This document shows positions 45,038 to 56,589 of a stretch of DNA of 64,000 bases, piece after piece. The stretch is taken from contig NC_081183.1 of the NCBI RefSeq assembly GCF_029867415.1, positions 37,840,655 through 37,904,654 of the forward strand. The letters run 5' to 3'. The first letter of the stretch is position 1. Every line of letters starts with the position of its first letter. Under the pieces are notes generated by a model. It searched no databases. It had not been told where the DNA came from and was given only the letters and a program-made list of their open reading frames with translations. The DNA is from Vicia villosa (taxonomy: Eukaryota > Streptophyta > Magnoliopsida > Fabales > Fabaceae). A program made the translations under genes and the position numbers.

Positions 45038-46492
45038 ATGGAACAAATTCAGACAGAGATGGCAGAGATTAGGGATCAGATGGGGACTAATATGGGTCAG
45101 TTTATGGAAGTTGTTCAAGTCATCTCCAGTGGACAAGAAGGGTTGAGGCAGACTGTTCAGAGGCCAGATATTACTGTTAATCCAAGTGACGTTCATCGGA
45201 AAGTTGTCTATCTTACCCAAGAGGTTCCTTTGAATCAGAATGTCAGAAACACTGTTCAAATTCCCGTCAACGAGACTCTACACCTTGAGAATCTTTCTGT
45301 TTCGTCTTATGACACCTTTAAGTTCCCGATGGATGAAGATGAGGATAAGTTTCGTCTTTTGGACAAGAGATTGAAAACTATTGAGGATCGTGATTCCCTT
45401 GGTTTAGATGCTGCTAGTTTATGCTTGGTGCCTGGTATCAAGATTCCTCCTAAGTTCAAAGTCCCCAATTTTGAGAAGTACGAGGGTACCACTTGCCCGA
45501 TGACACACATAAAGGCATTTTGCAACAAGATGGCTCCTTATGCAGAAAATGATAAGCTTCTAATGCACTTATTTCAAGATAGTCTTAGTGGGGCGTCTCT
45601 TGAATGGTATACCCAGCTTGAAAGGACCAACATACGAACTTGGAAAGATCTAGCCAAAGCCTTTTTGAAGCATTACAAGCATAACAGTGATATGGCTCCT
45701 ACCAGAATTCAACTTCAGGGTTTGACTCAGAAAGTTGATGAGTCTTTTAGACAGTATGCACAAAGATGGAGAGAGCTAGCTGCCAGAGTTCAACCCCCCC
45801 TTTTGGAACGAGAACTTGTTGACATGTTCATGGGCACTTTGCAAGACCCCTATCTGAATAGGATGGTTGGATGTACCGCTTCTGAATTCTCAGCCTTGGT
45901 TGTCACAGGAGAAAGAATTGAGCACGGTCTTAAGACTGGTAAGATTCATGATGTTGCTACTACTTTTGAATTCCCAGAGCAGGATGATGAAGAAACAAGT
46001 ACAATTTCTGAAGTTGAAGAAGAAGGTCATGCTTATTCTCCAGTTCAGATCCCTTGTTATCAGATGACAGAAGTTACTCCTAATCAGGATGCTCCACAAA
46101 TCTGTGCCGCAACTATTAGTCAGCCACCAATTCAGTTTGTTCAACAAATGCCATATCAATCAGTTAAGTATGCTCCTCTGCAGCAAAACTATCAACATGA
46201 TCATCATCAACAGGGTAGGCAATGGTACAGGAAGCCAAAGAGAGTGTTTGACATGATTCCTATGCCTTATAGTCAATTGTTATCTCAATTACTCGAGCTT
46301 TCTTTAGTGGAAACCAAGAAGTTGGATCCTGTTATTCCTCCTTATCCGGTGAAATTTGATCCCAACGTCAGATGTGGTTACCATGCTGGGGCACCTGGTC
46401 ACTCAATTGAAGATTGTAAGCCATTCAGAGATAAGGTACAAGACCTGATTGACTCGAAGACTATTGTTTTTACATCAAACGGTCAGAATTAA
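45038..46492 (+). CDS. gag: Gag of the Ogre-like element, unit 2
   Basis: 484 codons, same length, domains and zinc finger as the unit 1 gag. I count 12 nucleotide differences between the two genes: ten in codons whose residue changes and two silent (the Gln codon in LLSQLLE and the Leu codon in VQDLID). Two of the ten fall in one codon (K54R). This ratio is what drift gives and not what purifying selection gives, although neither copy has gained a stop. Changes include L339P in the linker and P480S next to the end. It lies downstream of a PBS with one altered base. Confidence 0.92.
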   Translation: MEQIQTEMAEIRDQMGTNMGQFMEVVQVISSGQEGLRQTVQRPDITVNPSDVHRKVVYLTQEVPLNQNVRNTVQIPVNETLHLENLSVSSYDTFKFPMDEDEDKFRLLDKRLKTIEDRDSLGLDAASLCLVPGIKIPPKFKVPNFEKYEGTTCPMTHIKAFCNKMAPYAENDKLLMHLFQDSLSGASLEWYTQLERTNIRTWKDLAKAFLKHYKHNSDMAPTRIQLQGLTQKVDESFRQYAQRWRELAARVQPPLLERELVDMFMGTLQDPYLNRMVGCTASEFSALVVTGERIEHGLKTGKIHDVATTFEFPEQDDEETSTISEVEEEGHAYSPVQIPCYQMTEVTPNQDAPQICAATISQPPIQFVQQMPYQSVKYAPLQQNYQHDHHQQGRQWYRKPKRVFDMIPMPYSQLLSQLLELSLVETKKLDPVIPPYPVKFDPNVRCGYHAGAPGHSIEDCKPFRDKVQDLIDSKTIVFTSNGQN

Positions 46493-49400
46493 AGTTTCCT
46501 TGCTCAATTGAGCGTCAAAACTACTAAGTGCGTCTTCTGAAGCAATAAGTCTAGACAGAATCAAGTCTCCTCAATGTTGGCAATCTTTGTTTCATTTTGC
46601 ACTCTCATTTGTAATTTTCTTGTTTTGTTCAGTACTTTATTGTATGCAGAACTTGTTTGTTTTTGAAATAATAATCATAATGCATTGAATATTTTTGTCA
46701 TGAAGCAATCCATTCGTTTTCACTCTTAATCACTTTTATTTGCTTCTTGTGATACTCAACTCTTGTTTAAAAAAGTAAAGTAACTCTGGAGGGAGGATGA
46801 TGAGCATGATACCAAGATTTTCAAATGGTACGCTTTTGAATAAAACCTTGCTGATGATGTACAGGCATTGTTTCAAATCCCCAAACAGCGGAAATATAAG
46901 GGAGATAGACCCTCGTTAACCCCTTTGAGCCTTGGAGTAGAAGTTTCTTTTCTGTTGAAAAAAACCCTTCATTTTTAACCCTGGGGCGGGTAGTTTTCAG
47001 TTAATTTGATCGAGCGTTCAAATTTTAAAAGGAGTGTCCTATTTGGGGATCACCACACCTTATCCCTAACACGTCAAGAGGTCCAAAAAAAATCAAAACC
47101 ACAATGGTTATCCCTCACCGACCAAGGACTAAGACAGTCACAATTCTTTCAAAAAGTCAAAAGACTTGAGATCACACGACTTGTTCAAAAAAAAAAGAAT
47201 GAAAAAAAAAGAAAATAAAGAAGGTCCTCTAAGTCAAAAATATGAAAACAAGTGACTTAAGAAAAAAACTTTGGGGCACCCCGATGGACTTCAAAGTCAA
47301 AATTCAAAAGAATTTGTCCAGGAAAAAGTTAGGGAACGAAAAAGCAAAACAGAGTGAAGAGCCTTTAAGGCACAAAAGGATTACGAAATAAATATCCTCA
47401 GCAAAGAACAAAGTCGTGTGATCAGACACCAAAGAACAAAAGGTGAGTGACTGTCATGTCCAAAAAAAACTCATCGAATCTTGAACCGCATCAAAACTCC
47501 TCTTGAGATATGAGTGCTCATATCAAGTTAACTGAATATAGAATTGGAGAACATCATGGAGAATGGGCGGGCACCAAATATCTTTGAGCCTTAAATCCTA
47601 TTTTTTAAAAAACCGTGAACCAGGCCACGTTACAACCCTTAAAAGTCCTAATTGAAGCATGGGTTAATTCGAAAGCATACTATAAACGAGAGTACAGTAA
47701 TTTGACTCCTTTTAACTTTGCTAAAACCTTTGAGTTGGTATCACACCATCTTTCATACAAAAAAAAGAGAAAAAATTCGATGTTACAACATCCTTTCAAT
47801 AATAAATCTTTTAAGTTTCAAGACAAACATAGGTTTTGCATTAGAATTTTGTTTCTTATGATAAACATTCTTTGCATATGAAAAAGTGTTTGACATCAAG
47901 GAAACATTCATAATGAGCTTCAAATGAAAAGTTGCGTCCTCCCGAAGGACAAGTTGTCATTAGAACTCTGTCGAGTTGGGGAAAAAATATCTCGAAGTAC
48001 AATTACCCTAAGGGGCACAGAAGAAAATGATAGTACTCGTTGAGTAAAAAAATCCAGTTAATTTGGGGCAATCAATTCGAGATATGATCTCTCAAAGATT
48101 CAGACAATCTAGGGCAGTTATGTCAACACTCAAAGAATCTCTCATAATGTTGAGTAATCTGGGGCAGTCAGGTCAAGATTCGGAGAACCTCTCAAAGTGT
48201 TGAGTAATCAGGGTCTGTTACCCAAGCATCATTCAAGCCATCACAAACTTGGGCAAACCATGGGCAGTGTTCCACGGTTCATGTCATTGGGGCATGTTAC
48301 GTATGATGGCACAAATTTCAAGAAGTCCTCATGAAGCAGATCCCTTCAAAAGCCCTACAGATTGGGGCAAGATAGTATACTTGGGCTTTTCCTCCTTTTT
48401 AAGGATTGATCGGTTTAAGTCCGGGCGCAGTCTATACAACTTGTGAATTTGAAGAAAATGTCGAGAAGTCAGGATCGTTATCTTCAACAGAAACCAGATT
48501 GTTGCTGGCCTTCCAGCATCAAGGATGTATCTTTATCCTCAGCTTATTTAGAGATTTAAGTCCAGATGGTTGGCATACCTCAGCAGATGTTAAAAGACTC
48601 CTTTCTTTAAGCTCCTGGTAGTTATCTTTGCATGTCGCATTGCATCCTCCAAAAACGCGTAGCATTTCCACTTAGGTGGAGCATTACGCTAAAAAAATAT
48701 ATAATAAAAAAATTTGATGATTCAAACATACATCGAAGCATAAGTCAGATTCAAGTTTTTATCAAGCACCTTTTGCTTCCCTAGTTAGGCTGGTGTAATT
48801 CTGGTCTCACAAATACGATCTTTTCCAAAGACCAATACCAGTACCGTACTGTTCGTCTACTTCCCAGTAACCCTACCGACGATAATGACCCTTATGTCAC
48901 ATTTCATTTCCTCTTCGACCCTTGAGTCGTGAGTCTCCAACCCTCATGTTGTGATTTTCCCCTTTATAATCAATATATCATTTCGTTTCCAACCCTCATG
49001 TTGTGATTGTTTTGTTTTCCGATCCTCGAGTCGTGAGTCCTCAACTTATCACTTTCATTCCGACCCTCGAGTCGTGAGTCCTTAACTTATCACTTTCATT
49101 CTGACCCTCGAGTCGTGAGTTTCTAAACATATCGATTCCTTTCCGACCCTCGAGTCGTGAGTTTTCAACTTTTCGCTTCCTTTCTGACCCTAGAGTCGTG
49201 AGCCTTCAATATATCGTTTCTTTCTGACCCTCGAGTCATGAGCTTCCAACCCTCGAGTCGTGAGTTTGCTTCCTTTCCGACCCTCGAGTCGTGAGTCTTT
49301 AATATATCGTTTCTTTTCGACCCTCGAGTCGTGAGCCTTCAATATATCATTTCAAAACCCGTATTGTCTACCCCCTAGGTCGTGGTAAATGTGCGAAATT

Positions 49401-49590
49401 TGCGACTACTTTTCTCAGACATTGATCCACTACATCCTTGCTCATTTTTGTTACTTACTTTATTTTTCAAACTACTTCTCAAAAAAAAAGTCTTTAGGCA
49501 AAATTTGGGGTCTTCCGGTATTTAATAACACTTCGATTCGAACGTGCGAAAACTGCGCACTCTCGCACACTTCAATCAAAGAGTAATTAA
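46493..49590 (+). other. 3' non-coding part of unit 2 (pol missing)
   Basis: Parallel to the unit 1 segment, including the ggggca motifs and the tandem array (about 48913-49353). Homopolymer length differences and scattered substitutions only. Confidence 0.7.
48913..49353 (+). repeat. Tandem repeat in the 3' UTR of unit 2
   Basis: Same gaccctcgagtcgtgag-based array as in unit 1, with the same copy number by eye and a few substitutions, some of them restoring or breaking the ctcgag core. Confidence 0.9.
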
Positions 49591-49601
49591 ATAGGGGCAG
49601 C
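49591..49601 (+). other. Polypurine tract before LTR 3
   Basis: ataggggcagc, identical to the one before LTR 2. Confidence 0.8.
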
Positions 49602-50863
49602 TGTCATACCCCAAATTTGCCCGCCTTATTTCTAACATTTAAGTTATTTTTTAACTTTGATTTTATAAGTTTTTTTTATTCAACATTACTAACATTTAAT
49701 AGTATTTTTTATACAGGTAACAGTTACTTTGAATTATTTGTATTTTCCAAATAATAACAAATATTTGTGTTTTTCCTTCATATACTTGTGAATGCCATTT
49801 TATCTTGAATGAGCATAATGGTACAGCGGGTAATAAAGTGAATGTAAGTACTTGCCTGTGTGAAAAGACTAGAGTTTGAATCCTATTTTCTTTATATTTT
49901 ATGTTGTTTATTATTTCACTTTATTATTTTAATAAGAACATTAGACTTTTACATTTTTCTTTTTTAAATTATGATTTTAGGGGGCATTATGTTTAATAAA
50001 TAGTATAATCAGTAGAATTTCATTTTTATTAATTTTTTGTTAGTTTAGAAAATATTTAATTAACGATTTTTATTAGTAGTTTCTTTATTTAGGCTATAAC
50101 TAAAAGACAAAAATAAAAAAAATATTATTATTGGTGATCATATTTTCTTTACAGTTTTAAATTTCTTTCTAATTTTTACTATTATATTAAGATTTATTAT
50201 TATTAAAAAATATAAAAAAATTAAGTTGGTCAAAGATATTTCTCTATCACGTATGATCAAGCAACATCTATCTTGCCAAAAGTTCCAAGACATTCACGAC
50301 AAAATCATTAAAAGTCTTTCCAAAACCAGAGACGACAATATCAGTAATATTCCAAAACATCCCCAAAACAAGAATCATCAAAATTGAAAGAAATTAAAAT
50401 TATAGACAAAGCTCATAATATCAGTTAATGTGCTTGTTCAATACCATTTTTGTGGCGTGATTTTAAGACTATAAGTACAAGAAAAAGCTCGTACAAAAAA
50501 GGGGGAGAAAGATCGGAACCAAGAAACCAACAACTATCCTCTAACAGTCACACACACGCCCGTATATACATATCACCATATCTCTCAATCATAACCTTGA
50601 ATCTCCCTCAAACGCCAAATAACTTGTAAATAAAAAACACAAAGTAAAGCGATAGCCATCACCCAGCTCGACACCGAAGCCGTCTCCCTTGACGCACAAA
50701 AACGCAAATACGTGACCACCGTGGCAGCCACGGGTCACGATATCACCACCACGCCGACCGCCTCCGTTCATCTCACCTACCGCGAGCACCGCCATACACC
50801 GTCGTTCAAGTTGTTCCGCCTCCAGGCAATACTTCCGATCTACACCACTGGTGGCCAACCCTC
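49602..50863 (+). repeat. LTR 3 of the Ogre-like array, truncated by a copia insertion
   Basis: Matches LTR 1 and LTR 2 from TGTCATACCCC to ggccaaccctc, then jumps to the copia LTR terminus TGAAGGATAG. It keeps the pol III-like boxes (49819-49883) and most of the exon-like segment. The remaining 1.97 kb should resume beyond the window if the inserted elements are complete. Confidence 0.93.
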
Positions 50864-52070
50864 TGAAGGATAGAAAAACACTTAGAAAGGGGGGGTTTGA
50901 ATAAGTGTAGCTTTAAAAACTTGACAGATAAAAATAAAGTGCACAGTTATTTTTATCCTGGTTCGTTGTTAACTAAACTGCTCCAGTCCACCCCCGCAGA
51001 GATGATTTACCTCAACTGAGGATTTAATCCACTAATCGCACGGATTACAATGGTTCTCCACTTAGTCAGCAACTAAGTCTTCCAGAGTCTTCTGATCACA
51101 CACTGATCACTCCAGGAACAACTGCTTAGATACCCTCTAAGACTTTTCTAGAGTATTCTGATCCACACGATCACTCTAGTTACAACCTGCTTAGATAACC
51201 TCTAAGACTTCCTAGAGTATTCTGATCCACACGATCACTCTAGTTCCTTACAACTTAATGTAATCAATTCTAAGAGTATTACAATTGCTTCTTAAAAGCT
51301 ATAATCACAAACTGTGATATTTCTCTTAACGTTTAAGCTTAATCTCACTAATATATTACAACAGCAATGTAGTGAGCTTTGATGAAGATGAAGATTCTGA
51401 GCTTTGAATAGAACAGAGTTTCAGCAAGTTAATATGAGTTGTTTTGTGCAGAATCGTTAACCTTGCTTCTCATCAGAACTTCATATTTATAGGCGTTGGA
51501 AAAGATGACCGTTGAGTGCATTTAATGCTTTGCGTGTTCCGTACAGCATCGCATTTAATGTTATACGCTTTTGTCAACTACCTCGAGCCTTGTTCACGCT
51601 GTGTCTACTGACGTTGCCTATAGTAGCTTTTAACGTTCCTTTTGTCAGTCAGCGTAGCTTGCCACTTGTACTTCCTTCTGATCTGATGTTTGTGAATACA
51701 ACGTTTGAATATCATCAGAGTCAAACAGCTTGGTGCAAAGCATCTTCTGATCTTCTGACCTTGAAGTGCTTCTGAGCGTGATACCATCAGAACTTCAGTG
51801 CTTCTGATCTCATGTTCTTCTGATGCTTCCATAGACCCATGTTCTGATTCTGCTTCGACCATCTTCTGATGTCTTGCCAGACCATGTTCTGATGTTGCAT
51901 GCTGAACCCTTTGAGACAAAGCTTCTGAGCGGTGAATTATGCATACTCTTTATATATTTCCTGAAAAGGAAATTGCATTGGATTAGAGTACCATATTATC
52001 TTAAGCAAAATTCATATTATTGTTATCATCAAAACTCAGATAATTGATCAGAACAAATCTTGTTCTAACA
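50864..52070 (-). repeat. SIRE/Maximus-type 3' LTR (1207 bp)
   Basis: On the minus strand it starts TGTTAGAACAAGATTTGTTC and ends gtgtttttctatccttca. A TATA box ctataaata (complement of 51484-51492) lies about 580 bases into it. The last part resembles the solo LTR at 10053-12146. Confidence 0.88.
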
Positions 52071-52084
52071 ATCTCCCCCTTTTT
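52071..52084 (-). other. Polypurine tract of the SIRE-type element
   Basis: aaaaagggggagat on the minus strand directly before the LTR. Three more tracts of the form caggggga lie upstream (complements of about 52186, 52207 and 52228), each embedded in a unit like aatctccccctgaga on the plus strand. Confidence 0.85.
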
Positions 52085-52319
52085 GATGATGACAAAAACA
52101 TATATAAATGATATGAATTTGCGATCAGAAAGAGCAGACGGCAAAAGACAAATTACACAGCTATAGCATAAGCATATGAATATGTCTCCCCCTGAGATTA
52201 ACAATCTCCCCCTGAGATAAATAATCTCCCCCTGAAATAAATACTCGAAGAACTTTAATAAAAGACTTCCCTGATTATTTCGGTAGAGACGATCACATAA
52301 GCTTCTGTCTTTAGAGAAT

Positions 52320-52660
52320 TCATAGCTTCTGACTTCTGCTTCCATTGGACAGCTTCAGAACTAGAATTTCTTTAGATCCCTAGAACACTCACAGCTTCTG
52401 ATTCCTGCTTCCATCTAGGACAGCTTCAGAACTTGAATTTCTTTGATCTTCAGAACATTCACAGCTTCTGATTTCTGCTTCCATTTAGGACAGCTTCAGA
52501 ACTTGAATTTCTTTGATCTTCAGAACATTCACAGCTTCTGATTTCTGCTTCCATTTAGGACAGCTTCAGAACTTGAGTTTTCTGGATCTTTAGAACATTC
52601 ACAGCTTCTGATTTCTGCTTCCCTCGGATAGCTTCAGAGCTTTGAATTTCTACCAACATC
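52320..52660 (-). repeat. Tandem repeat, 70 bp x about 5, in the SIRE-type 3' region
   Basis: Units start tcatagcttct or cacagcttctg at 52320, 52390, 52460, 52530 and 52600. Each contains gatttctgcttccat, gacagcttcagaactt and ttcagaacatt. The third and fourth are practically identical. Confidence 0.9.
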
Positions 52661-53061
52661 ACTTCATGCTAGATTTGTATCAGAACATTGTTGAATGTAC
52701 CAGAGCATCATCAGAGCATCTCTACATCCTGAAATGTTACAGAACAAAAACTAAACGACAAAAGTCAGCATGAACGAGTCAGAACATAAAATGTATATTA
52801 GAACACATGATATGTATCAGAGCCATATAGGCTAAAATAATGTTATCAGAGCAAATAGAATTTTGTCAGAGCAAATAGACAAATATGGATCAAATTCTAT
52901 TATCAGTGCTTCTGATTCATTCTTCTTTCTTGCTTCTGATTTCTGAAGCTTGACAGCACTCAGCTTGCTTCAGTTTCCATGAGCTTATTCTTTTTTACAG
53001 AATAACACTTCTTATGGTTTTGCTTCTTGTGTTTGCTTTGAAGATTCTCTTCACTTCTTTA
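52661..53061 (-). other. SIRE-type internal non-coding DNA
   Basis: No open frame. Many short cagaac and cagagca motifs continue the style of the repeat beside it. Confidence 0.5.
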
Positions 53062-55681
53062 TGTAGCAACCTGCCCTAAAAATTAACTTAGAGAGTCGCC
53101 ACCTATTTCGAAGGGCGAATAGGAAACCCTACGCAGTATAGAGATCAGGGTAAGATACTATATTCAGGTCGAGGGAAGGTGTTAGGCACCCTCAACCCTT
53201 TCCTAAAGGATAACATTCAAAGATAAAGGTTTATGGCTAAGGAATTGAATAGGGAAAATTGAGATTTTAGGGAGGGGGACTCGCCTTGTTGCCAAGTGCC
53301 TACGTATCTCCTTATGGAGAATCAGAGTCAACGTAGTTCGGGGTACGGGTTGTACGCCCTTAAGGTTTGAAATTGAAGTGTATTTGAAGTTGTTTTGAAG
53401 TTGTTTTGAAATGCGAATGTTCGAAGGTATTTTGAATTACCTGATCGTAGTTGTGAACATCGCAGTGTTTGAAAAACTGTAGTCACGTGGTTTAGTGCAT
53501 TTTAAATGTTTGGGCGTACAACCCTGATTTTAGTATGTACTATTAACCGCGATGATCAATAGATTCGATCACCATAGTTAAAAGATTAGTAGTTGTATCG
53601 TTACCAATTTTAATTGATGGATTCAATTATCACTGATAACGAATAAAAGTATTTTTTAGGAATTTTAATAATTTAATTTGTATCATTATCCCTCGTAATC
53701 GATTGATTCGATTAAAAATAATAATGATTAAAGGTGAGGAAAATAGGCTAATCATCGCAACCAATAAAAATGGTTGAAACCCTTTAGCCAAATAAGTTTA
53801 TTTGAATTAATGTAATTTTAATTAATTAAACAATTAATTGATTATTACCCACCACGATCAATTGATTTAATCGAAGCTAATAATAAATTAAATTATATTA
53901 TTTTGGCTAAAAAAACTAATGGGATTGGAGCGAACCCTAATACTACTTTGATAGCCTTTCTAGGGTTTTTTTGTGATTATAATGATTAGAACTAATTAAA
54001 ATTCATTAAATCGAAGAATCGGGACAATACTCGAAAAAAATAATCCTAAATAATTACAACCTTAATTAAATTATTTTAATTCAACAATCACTTACATGTA
54101 ATAAAAATATGTTGACTTAATTGTACCATTATACCAATAATATAGAAACAAGCAAATAAATAAGTAAAAATAAAAAAAAATAGAAAAAACCTGGGCGTGT
54201 TATCCCATGCTATTGGCTCCTGAATGTTCATGGTGGAATCTCACGCTGTAGAGCGTTGGATCTAATCTGAAGAAAATCCATTGGCTGGTGAGGGGGGTGC
54301 ATCGTGATAAGGCGCGAGTGAGAAGCATGGGATCCGGAAGCATGGCCATTCAAACGAATTAATAAAAATAACAGCGACCCCAGGGATCGAACCTGCATTC
54401 CCTTTGTCGCCAGCCCCTTCCTTTAACCAAATGTGTTGGAAACGTTTGCTGATATAGAGGCGAACTCACACTATAATATTTACAACTTAAATGGACGAAT
54501 TTTAAAAAAGAACCTGCACGCTACTGTAGATCTCCTTCCTCATCGTGAAAAAAAAATAACAGACATACAACCATGTTTCTACTTCGTCGCGGCAGCCATA
54601 ACCCATTCAAACCTGTAAATCTTTCACCCAAAACGCATACAAATATTCCAGACGGATTGTAAAAGGTCTCACGAATCCGTTGAACACCTTTGTTTCGGCT
54701 AATTCGTTCTATTTCAGTGAGCCCTAATTCCAAGCTTCAACAACCTATCAATGGCATATCCCTCAATCTGCGATCAAACTCAAATTAAATAGCACAAAAA
54801 GCTTCTAAACTCCTTCACGATCCAGAATATATAATCGAATTCAATTTAAATTACATAAATGTGTGAAATCGAAATTAAAATAAAAAACGCTTAAACCGTG
54901 AGCGTATGCGTGATAATCCTGAACATGAGAGCCCTTGAAGATGGTCCTATGGCTTCAATGAATATCGAGGAAGCTGATTCCAATCTCCAAACTCCCTGAA
55001 TCCCTCTGCAAATTTGAGAACAAATTTTTATCTCCTCTCTCAATTTGTAAGTCCGGTTACGGTTTTGAGGGCTTGAACCTTAGCTTCCTTCTTTTTCCTG
55101 CAAAAAGGTAATTATCTCTACCAGACTAAAAAAAAATAGTTATTCTCCTCTTGTTAATGTGCCTGAGATATTGGAATAGGGCTCATTCTTGTTGTTTTTT
55201 TTTCGGTCCCCGCAAAGAAAATAAGGGTTTCTCTTGATCTCCCTCCCCCCTAATTGTTAGACAAAAACTATATTTATAAAAGAAAATTAGGTTAGAAATT
55301 TATAAGAAAAGGAAAGCCCAAATTTTATAATAATTCTACAAATAATATTAGTAGTGCTACCAATAATGTTATTTCTAGTAGTAATATTATTTTTATTAAC
55401 TAATAATTAATAAAATGGTTAATAATAATATATTAATAATCATGATACTAATATTAATAATAAAAAAAATATTAAATGAATAGAACAAAATGGGCCCAAA
55501 GCAAATTGGCTCCCAAATACTTGCTACTCACACCTTCATTTTTTTTTAACCGATTTATAAGAGAATTTTATAAGAGACCGAGTTTAATAATAGATATATT
55601 AAACCCTATGGCTCTTAATTTGTAACACTCTTAATAAATCAACAGATGCAAATTATATCGGGTAAATTTTGGGGTATGACA
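53062..55681 (-). repeat. 3' LTR of element C (2620 bp)
   Basis: On the plus strand it starts TGTAGCAACCTGCCC and ends ttttggggtatgaca. A TATA box tataaatata lies on the minus strand (complement of 55269-55278), about 400 bases into the LTR. tRNA-like boxes lie at 54383-54419. Confidence 0.9.
54383..54419 (-). other. tRNA-like A/B boxes in the LTR of element C
   Basis: Minus strand ggttcgatccc (complement of 54383-54393) is a perfect B-box match (GGTTCGANNCC). tggttaaagg (complement of 54410-54419) is a partial A-box match. The same pair is in the 5' LTR at 63472-63508. The box spacing (16 bases) is shorter than in functional tRNA genes. Confidence 0.4.
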
Positions 55682-55694
55682 GCTGCCCCTGTTC
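55682..55694 (-). other. Polypurine tract of element C
   Basis: Minus strand gaacaggggcagc directly before TGTCATACCCC, the same form as in the Ogre-like array. Confidence 0.8.
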
Positions 55695-55849
55695 AATATT
55701 CTTAAACCTGAAGAGGCGGACAGGCTTGCTTGCCTGTTGCGACCTGAAGGTGGAAGATTATTGAACACTGAGAGTGCCCTGAAATTTGCTGATATTGCAG
55801 AGTGTGGAGTAGATGTGTTGCTGGAGAACGTGGTGCCACATCACTGTCG

Positions 55850-56540
55850 TGATAGGACGTAACGCGAGGGTTACGGTTTGAATTGAAATTGAAGGTGCCA
55901 TTATCACTGCCAAGGGACTAACATGATAAGACGTAACGCGAGGGTTACGATTTAGTTTAGAAATTGCCATTATCACTGCCGTGATAAGACGTAACGCGAG
56001 GGTTACGATTTGGTTTGAAATTGCCGTTATCACTGTCGTGATAAGACGTAACGCGAGGGTTACGATTTGGTTTGAAATTGCCGTTATCACTGTCGTGATA
56101 AGACGTAACGCGAGGGTTACGATTTGGTTTGAAATTGCCGTTATCACTGCCGTGATAAGACGTAACGCGAGGGTCACGATTTGGTTTGAAACTGCCGTTA
56201 TCACTGCCGTGATAAGACGTAACGCGAGGATTACGATTTGGTTTGAAATTGCCGTTATCACTGCCGTGATAAGACGTAACGCGAGGGTTACGATTTGGTT
56301 TGAAATTGCCGTTATCACTGCCGTGATAAGACGTAACGCGAGGGTTACGATTTGGTTTGAAATTGCCGTTATCACTGCCGTGATAAGACGTAACGCGAGG
56401 GTTACGATTTGGTTTGAAATTGCCGTTATCACTGCCGTGATAAGACGTAACGCGAGGGTTACGATTTTGTTGGAAATTGCCGTTATCACTGCCGTGATAA
56501 GACGTAACGCGAGGGTTACGATTTGGTTTGAAATTGTCAT
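55850..56540 (-). repeat. 57-bp minisatellite x about 12 with two stem-loops per unit
   Basis: Units repeat every 57 bases from about 55924 to 56494, with one diverged unit before them. Each unit holds ttatcac-tgcc-gtgataa and cgtaac-gcgagg-gttacg, two perfect inverted repeats. Because 57 is a multiple of three, long frames are open on both strands (260-332 codons); these are artefacts of the repeat and are not annotated as genes. Confidence 0.95.
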
Positions 56541-56589
56541 TGAAATTGGAATAGGATTTGAAATTGGAATTGAAATGGGATTTAGAAAT

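Larger units (their letters stand above)
30699..50863 (+). mobile_element. Tandem array of a non-autonomous Ogre-like (Tat, Ty3/gypsy) element: LTR-int-LTR-int-LTR
   Basis: Three LTRs start at 30699, 40152 and 49602, and two internal regions lie between them (periods 9453 and 9450). Each internal region has the Ogre-type PBS, a long leader, one intact gag, no protease, RT or integrase, a 3-kb 3' non-coding part with tandem repeats, and a polypurine tract (ataggggcagc) just before the next LTR. Such elements must borrow enzymes from autonomous Ogre/Tat relatives. The middle LTR is shared, the expected product of unequal exchange between LTRs of two copies. The third LTR is cut at 50863 by a copia insertion. 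The base before the first LTR is the end of tatat (30694-30698); the matching target duplication lies outside the window. Confidence 0.9.
50864..53061 (-). mobile_element. SIRE/Maximus-type Ty1-copia element, 3' portion
   Basis: Visible parts are the 3' LTR (50864-52070), its polypurine tract and about 1 kb of 3' internal non-coding DNA. The element is then interrupted at 53062 by the Ogre-like element C. Orientation follows from the polypurine tract (aaaaagggggagat on the minus strand) adjoining the LTR start TGTTAGAACAAG. Gag, pol and any envelope-like ORF lie outside the window. The left target duplication should be the 5-mer ending at 50863 (ccctc). Confidence 0.85.

Noticed and set aside
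54433..54733. Small frames on both strands in the LTR of element C (repeated at 63522-63822)
   Set aside because: They are repeated because the LTR is repeated. No domain is recognisable and the two frames overlap on opposite strands.
55850..56540. Regular repeats with hairpins, resembling a CRISPR array
   Set aside because: There are no unique spacers: the units are adjacent and nearly identical throughout. The host is a plant.
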